Shown: positions 37,672 to 42,130 of the stretch, one piece after another
Layout: the number at the start of each line of letters is the position of its first letter
Position numbering within the stretch: position 1 is the stretch's first letter
DNA from: Photobacterium sp. JCM 19050
Lineage (GTDB): Bacteria > Pseudomonadota > Gammaproteobacteria > Enterobacterales > Vibrionaceae
Reading direction: 5' to 3'
Assembly: GCA_001310455.1 (NCBI GenBank)
Contig: BAXG01000044.1
Location: 1-42,130 of the forward strand
Length of the DNA stretch: 42,130 nt
Notes under the pieces: model-generated
Told to the model about the DNA's origin: nothing
The model's database searches: none
What the model saw: the letters and a program-made list of their open reading frames with translations, nothing else
Translations under genes and position numbers: made by a program

Positions 37672-38544
37672 TTAACTTTCAGCAGAGGAAAGATTCTCCA
37701 GGCCCCATTTATAAAGTGCGTTTTTTTTAACCGGATAAAGCTCAGCAACGATTGCAGCAGCCTTTTTCAACGGCAGTTCGTTGGCAAGTAAACCCAGGGC
37801 TTTGCAAGCCTCTGAAGGCAGTGCATCTTTTTCAGGGCGGTGACCGGCCACCAGCAACACCATTTCACCTTTAGTGCGGTTGGTGTCCTGTTTCAGCCAT
37901 TCGATCAACTCAGCCAGCGCTGCACCATGGATGGTTTCATAGGTTTTAGTCAGTTCCCGGGCAAGCACAACCTGCCTGTCCGGACCAAGGACAGCAACCA
38001 TGTCTTCCAACGCATCATGAATGCGGTGTGTTGACTCGTAAAAAATCAGGGTACGTTCATCTTCCGCAATTTCCGCAAATTTGTCCCGGCGTCCTTTGCT
38101 CTTCGGTGGCAGGAAACCTTCGAAACTGAAACGGTCAGAAGGCAAGCCGGAGGCACTTAACGCGGTGATAACAGCACAAGGCCCCGGAAGAGGGACAACA
38201 TTTACTCCGGCATTGCGACAGCGGGATACCAGGTGATAGCCCGGGTCACTGATAAGCGGTGTGCCGGCATCAGACACCAGGGCGATAGTTTTCCCTTCCT
38301 GGAGTTTGCTGACCAACAGATCTGATTTTTGCTGCTCATTGTGGTCATGGAGAGCAAACGTCGGTGTCTTGATGCCAAAGTGGGAGAGCAGGCGCGCGGT
38401 ATGGCGGGTGTCTTCCGCTGCAATCAGATCGGCCGACTGCAACACGTCCAGGGCACGCTGGGTGATATCGCCCAAATTTCCGATTGGCGTAGGGACAATG
38501 TAGAGCGTAGAGGCTTCAGTATGAAGAGGATTTGCATCCGTCAT
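37672..38544 (-). CDS. rsmI: 16S rRNA C1402 2'-O-methyltransferase RsmI
   Basis: RsmI methylates the ribose of C1402 in 16S rRNA, the same nucleotide that RsmH methylates on the base, so the two partners at one site are encoded about 1 kb apart. It belongs to the tetrapyrrole methylase fold: LYIVPTPIGNLGDITQRAL, AAEDTRHTARLL, ALVSDAGTPLISDPG, VVPLPGPCAVITALSASGLP and LIFYESTHRI. The chosen ATG (MTDANPLHTE) gives 290 residues (E. coli 286); the frame is open further upstream and an ATG at 38559 is possible. It is divergent from lpoA. Confidence 0.95.
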   Translation of the reverse strand: MTDANPLHTEASTLYIVPTPIGNLGDITQRALDVLQSADLIAAEDTRHTARLLSHFGIKTPTFALHDHNEQQKSDLLVSKLQEGKTIALVSDAGTPLISDPGYHLVSRCRNAGVNVVPLPGPCAVITALSASGLPSDRFSFEGFLPPKSKGRRDKFAEIAEDERTLIFYESTHRIHDALEDMVAVLGPDRQVVLARELTKTYETIHGAALAELIEWLKQDTNRTKGEMVLLVAGHRPEKDALPSEACKALGLLANELPLKKAAAIVAELYPVKKNALYKWGLENLSSAES

Positions 38545-38598
38545 TTGTTTCGCACCCATTCGATGTTTAATATAGGGACAACTTGTCATGGTTGAAAA

Positions 38599-40464
38599 AT
38601 GTTCATGCATAGAATTGTCCGGAATCGCAAGAGTGTAACACGACTGCTGGCCCCTGTAGCCTGGCTGTTGCACTTGCTGCCTGTACCACCACCGCGCCTG
38701 TTGACCAGGCGGTGAGTTACGATATCACTGCGCCAGCAACACAGAGCTCTACCTATTATCTCGCCCGCGCAGAAACCACTGCCGGTAACGAGAAGATTGA
38801 CTGGTATCTGCTGGCATTCAAGGCCCTGCTTAACGAAGGGCAACTTGAACAGGCTGATGTGTTGAGCTTCCGCCTCAGCAGTATGGCAATGTCGCCGTCC
38901 CAGTCTGCAGAATGGCAATTGAACCGAGCCCGACTGCTCGACATGCAAGGCAAACCGCAAGCCGCCCTTGCCGGATTGAACTTCCAGACCGGGTGGCGTC
39001 TGCCAACTTCACAGCTTATTCGCTACCATCTGTTGCGTGCCGAATTAAACGAAACGCTGGAAAATCCTCTTCAGGCGGTGATTGAACGGTCTCAGGCAGA
39101 CAGCCTGATTCAGGATCCGGTTGCCCGCCATGACAACATCGATAAAACCTGGTTGTCTTTGGCCAAGCTAAATGGAGCGCAGCTCCACAGCCTGCAATCA
39201 TCCTCGGATCCGGTTGCCCGCGGCTGGGCCGAACTGATGGGCCTTCGGTACAATATGGCGCCCAGGCTGACAAGCTTCAGCAGGCAATCGACAACTGGCT
39301 GGCGGCCAACCCAGATCATCCGGCAAACTTCTACCTGCCGGAGGAGCTTAAAGCCATTCAGGCACTGGATATCACTATCCCTACCCGCGTTGCTGTCCTG
39401 TTGCCACTTACCGAGCGTTTTGCCAACCAAGGGCAGGCTATCCGCAACGGTTTATGCAAGCACTGTTCGATGACAAAACCCATCAGGCTAAACCGGAAGT
39501 GATGGTGATCGACACCAGCGGCAAAACCATGGCTGACATAGCTCAGTCACTGCGCGACAACCAAATCGATTTTGTTGTTGGTCCGCTGCAAAAAGAAAAC
39601 GTCTCTCAACTGCAAAACCTGCTTGGAAACAGCGTTCCGATGCTGGCGCTCAACATCCCGGGCAAGCTTGATGAAACCATGAGCCAAAGCTGCTACCTCA
39701 CGCTCTCCCCTGAGCAGGAGGCAGCGCAGGCTGCTGATCACATTTACAGCCAGGGTAAGCTCTACCCGCTGGTGATGGTGCCAAGCAACAGTTTTGGCCG
39801 TCGGGTGGCAACTGCCTTTGCTGAAGAATGGAAAGGGCTGACCAACCGGGATGCTGATGTTCAGTACCTTGGGAAGCGCCGCAACATGCAGCAGGACGTC
39901 CACCGTATATTCGGCCTGACCGACAGCCAGGCCCGCATCCAGCAAATGAACCGTCTGCTGGATACTGAACTTGAATCTGAGCAGCGCAGCCGCCGAGATA
40001 TCGATGCAGTATACATGGCTTCAACGGCGACAGACCTTAGCCTGCTTAAGCCATTTATTGATGTCACCATCAACCCGGACGCGGTACCGCCAAAGCTTTA
40101 CACCGGGTCGCGTGGCAACGACAAAGCCCAGGGGATGGGTGAAGTGGGTGAACTGCGAGGCATCGAGTTCAGCGATGTCCCCCTGCTAATTGACCTGCAG
40201 GAAGGTGCCTCTGCCGAGTATCGCACTCTCTGGCCAAAACAGAGCAACGGATTGGGACGCCTCTATGCGCTGGGAATGGACGCCTACCAGTTGTTGTATG
40301 AACTTCCACAGCTTCGCTCTCTGCCTGGATTCACCGTGGCCGGACAATCCGGTGACCTGACTGCCGGGGAGCAATGTGTGATTGACCGAAAACTCCACTG
40401 GGCAACTTTTACTGACAACGGAATGGAACGTGTTAGCCAGGAAAGCGAAGGGACAGCTCTTTGA
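38599..40464 (+). CDS. lpoA: LpoA, outer-membrane lipoprotein activator of PBP1A (three frameshifts)
   Basis: LpoA spans the periplasm from the outer membrane and activates the bifunctional synthase PBP1A. The lipoprotein signal sequence was broken by one lost C near 38661; once restored it reads PVALAVALAACTTT with lipidated Cys29 (Cys27 if the ATG at 38605 is used). Further lost bases at about 39254 (restoring RYNYGAQADKLQQ) and in the T-run at 39451-39453 (restoring RNGFMQALFDD) reconnect the N-terminal TPR-like half with the C-terminal substrate-binding-protein-like domain (VAVLLPL, VVGPLQKENV, YPLVMVPSNSFGRR). Corrected length is about 622 residues; E. coli has 678. Confidence 0.9.
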
Positions 40465-40792
40465 AAATGAGGCCAGGCTTTTTCTTGAAAGGAAAGGCCT
40501 GCGTTTTCGCGACAAGAATGCCCATGCCAAAGGCGGTGAAATAGACCTCGTGATGCAGGAAAAGAGCTGCATTGTGTTTGTTGAGGTTCGTTTCCGTAAA
40601 AAGGCTACACATGGCAATGCAGCAGAATCTGTCACCTATTCCAAGCGCAAGAGAATACTGCGGGCTGCATTGCTTTGGCTGATGCGAAACGGCTACCCCA
40701 GTGAAAGTACCGAATTCCGGTTTGATATCGTTTCTTTTGATGGCAGTGCAGACAACGTTCACTGGCTGCCTGCGATAAGTATTGAAGGGTAA
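40430..40792 (+). CDS. yraN: UPF0102 family protein YraN
   Basis: This is a small conserved protein of unresolved function with a restriction-endonuclease-like fold. The core GGEIDLVMQ...IVFVEVRFRK carries the Asp and Glu of that nuclease fold, and SVTYSKRKRI follows. I favour a GTG start at 40430 (120 residues, MLARKAKGQLFENEARLFLE), with GGAATG upstream, because homologues begin near the KGQLFE-like segment. An open frame extends back to a TTG at 40382. It overlaps the lpoA end by 35 bases. Confidence 0.88.
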   Translation: MLARKAKGQLFENEARLFLERKGLRFRDKNAHAKGGEIDLVMQEKSCIVFVEVRFRKKATHGNAAESVTYSKRKRILRAALLWLMRNGYPSESTEFRFDIVSFDGSADNVHWLPAISIEG

Positions 40793-40794
40793 AC

Positions 40795-41388
40795 ATGCAA
40801 GAGAGCATTAAAGAGAGCTTCACTGAAAATATCCAGACCCATATTGCTGCAGCCGAAGCCCTGCCGGATGTGATGGCCAAGGCCGCGCAAGCCATGGTTC
40901 AGTGTCTGCTCAATGGCAATAAAATACTGTGCTGCGGTAACGGCGGCTCTGCTGCAAACGGCCAGCACTTTGTCTCTTGCCTGTTAAACCGTTTTGAAAC
41001 CGAGCGCCCCAGCCTCCCGGCATTGGCACTGACGACCGACACCACAACATTGACCGCGGTTGCCAACGACTACAGCTATGAGGAAATTTTCTCAAAGCAG
41101 GTACGGGCATTAGGGCAATCCGGCGATATCCTGTTGGCAATATCGACCAGCGGTAACAGCAAAGACATTATCAAGGCAATGGAAGCAGCCGTAACCCGCG
41201 ACATGACCATTGTTGCCCTTACTGGCAAGGACGGCGGCGAAATGGCCGGGCTATTGGGTCAGCAGGATGTTGAAATCCGCGTCCCGTCCCAGCGCACTGC
41301 CCGCATCCAGGAAGTACACCAACTGGTACTTCATGCCCTTTGTGATTTGATTGATAACGTGCTGTTCCCGCGTCACGAGGAATACTGA
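40795..41388 (+). CDS. diaA: DnaA initiator-associating protein DiaA
   Basis: DiaA is a tetrameric SIS-domain protein that binds DnaA and promotes its assembly at oriC. The 197-residue protein has the SIS motifs CCGNGGSAANGQHF (about 47-60) and AISTSGNSKDI (about 115-125), and is the same length as E. coli DiaA (196). It resembles GmhA, the sedoheptulose-7-phosphate isomerase, but its place between yraN and dolP supports DiaA. It starts 2 bases after yraN. Confidence 0.92.
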   Translation: MQESIKESFTENIQTHIAAAEALPDVMAKAAQAMVQCLLNGNKILCCGNGGSAANGQHFVSCLLNRFETERPSLPALALTTDTTTLTAVANDYSYEEIFSKQVRALGQSGDILLAISTSGNSKDIIKAMEAAVTRDMTIVALTGKDGGEMAGLLGQQDVEIRVPSQRTARIQEVHQLVLHALCDLIDNVLFPRHEEY

Positions 41389-41434
41389 CAGATTCGGCCT
41401 GTTGTTCAGGCCATTGAGAAGGAGGAAGTTGTTC

Positions 41435-42092
41435 ATGAAATCTTGGCTCATTGGTCTGATGGCGTTATCGCTGGTGTCCTGCTCGGCCGTTTATCAAACT
41501 GACCCCCGCTCCATGGGCGAGACTGGGATGATACGGCTATCGGAGTTGAGGTTGCCGGCATCGCCAACAAGGAACCGTTTAAAACCGGTGTGCGAGTCAA
41601 TGCTGTTTCCTATGACGGAAAGGTTTTGCTTGTCGGACAGGCCGAAAATACGCAGCTTCGTGGAGATCTGGTTAACAAAGTACGTCGCCTTCAGTCTGTC
41701 GATGAAGTGTATGACAGATTCGTATTCGCCCACCACTGGCTCTTGGTGAAGTAGCAGACGATACCTGGATAACCACCAAGGTAAAATCAGCACTGATTGC
41801 CAACAAAAAGCTGACCGATGTCTATGTGAAAGTGCTTACCGAAGATCAGGAAGTCTTTTTGCTGGGCTTTGTTACACAAGCCCAGTCAGACATTGCAGCT
41901 GACATCGCTCGCAATATCTCCGGTGTAAAACAAGTCATCAAGGCATTTGATTATATCGACGGCGAAAAGCCGGTTTCCCAGCCCAGCCCAGTGACAGATG
42001 CGACCACACAGCAAGGGCCAGAAACCGCGCCGGCTGAAAGTACGGATACCGTGGAAACCTTCAAGATTGTTGATGAGCCTCCGGTTCAATAG
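41435..42092 (+). CDS. dolP: DolP, outer-membrane BON-domain lipoprotein (two frameshifts)
   Basis: DolP (YraP) supports outer membrane integrity and the BAM complex at mid-cell in E. coli. A short lipoprotein signal has the lipobox LVSC (Cys16). Lost bases near 41523 (restoring SMGETWDDTAIGVEV) and near 41715 (restoring EVYDQIRIRPPLALGE) reunite two BON domains: the first with RVNAVSYDGKVLLVGQA, the second with DDTWITTKVKSALI and VFLLGFVT. Corrected length is 219 residues against 191 in E. coli; the excess is a Pro/Thr/Glu-rich C-terminal tail of about 45 residues. GGAGG precedes the start. Confidence 0.9.
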
Positions 42093-42112
42093 CAAATTTC
42101 AGATACAAAAAA

Positions 42113-42130
42113 CGCAGCCTTCTGGCTGCG
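42113..42130 (+). terminator. Terminator hairpin after dolP (cut by window end)
   Basis: A 7-bp stem (CGCAGCC / GGCTGCG) with a 4-base loop is preceded by a run of six A. The window ends at the last stem base, so the expected T tract is not visible. It lies 20 bases past dolP. Confidence 0.75.

Overview
This window is chromosomal DNA of a gammaproteobacterium, most probably a member of the Vibrionaceae. The reasons are the gene order ampD / nadC-pilABCD-coaE-zapD-yacG, a division and cell wall (dcw) cluster without ddlB between murC and ftsQ, a dciA (DUF721) gene between secA and lpxC where enterics carry secM, and a small terminal-inverted-repeat element of a style common in that family. The genus cannot be fixed from the sequence alone.

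Layout: (1) 1-7.6 kb, minus strand: pdhR-aceE-aceF-lpdA, the pyruvate dehydrogenase operon, with two near-perfect PdhR operators and an FNR-like site upstream of pdhR. (2) 7.6-9.3 kb: divergent ampD (-) and nadC (+). (3) 9.5-15.5 kb, plus strand: type IV pilus genes pilA-pilB-pilC-pilD, then coaE-zapD-yacG. (4) 15.6-15.84 kb: a 267-bp MITE-like element abutting mutT. (5) 15.8-19.1 kb, minus: mutT and secA; 19.5 kb, plus: dciA. (6) 20.0-37.1 kb, minus: lpxC and the full dcw cluster mraZ-rsmH-ftsL-ftsI-murE-murF-mraY-murD-ftsW-murG-murC-ftsQ-ftsA-ftsZ, with a promoter and a four-repeat MraZ operator at its head and an internal promoter before ftsQ. (7) 37.25-37.63 kb, minus: rnpB (RNase P RNA), then rsmI. 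(8) 38.6-42.1 kb, plus: lpoA-yraN-diaA-dolP.

Functionally the window joins central carbon entry (pyruvate to acetyl-CoA), NAD and CoA synthesis, lipid A and peptidoglycan synthesis, septation, protein export, helicase loading and replication timing (dciA, diaA), outer membrane maintenance (lpoA, dolP), and the competence/adhesion type IV pilus. Nearly everything is core genome. I found no CRISPR array, phage, toxin-antitoxin pair, tRNA or defence system.

The most unusual property is technical: twelve genes, most of them essential elsewhere, carry 22 frame-breaking events. Each is explained by a missing base (two bases at one murF site), usually within a run of 2-5 identical bases, and each reconstructed protein has a normal or near-normal family length. 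This points to uncorrected sequencing error rather than gene decay. Broken genes are given below at their full reconstructed extent with each break noted.
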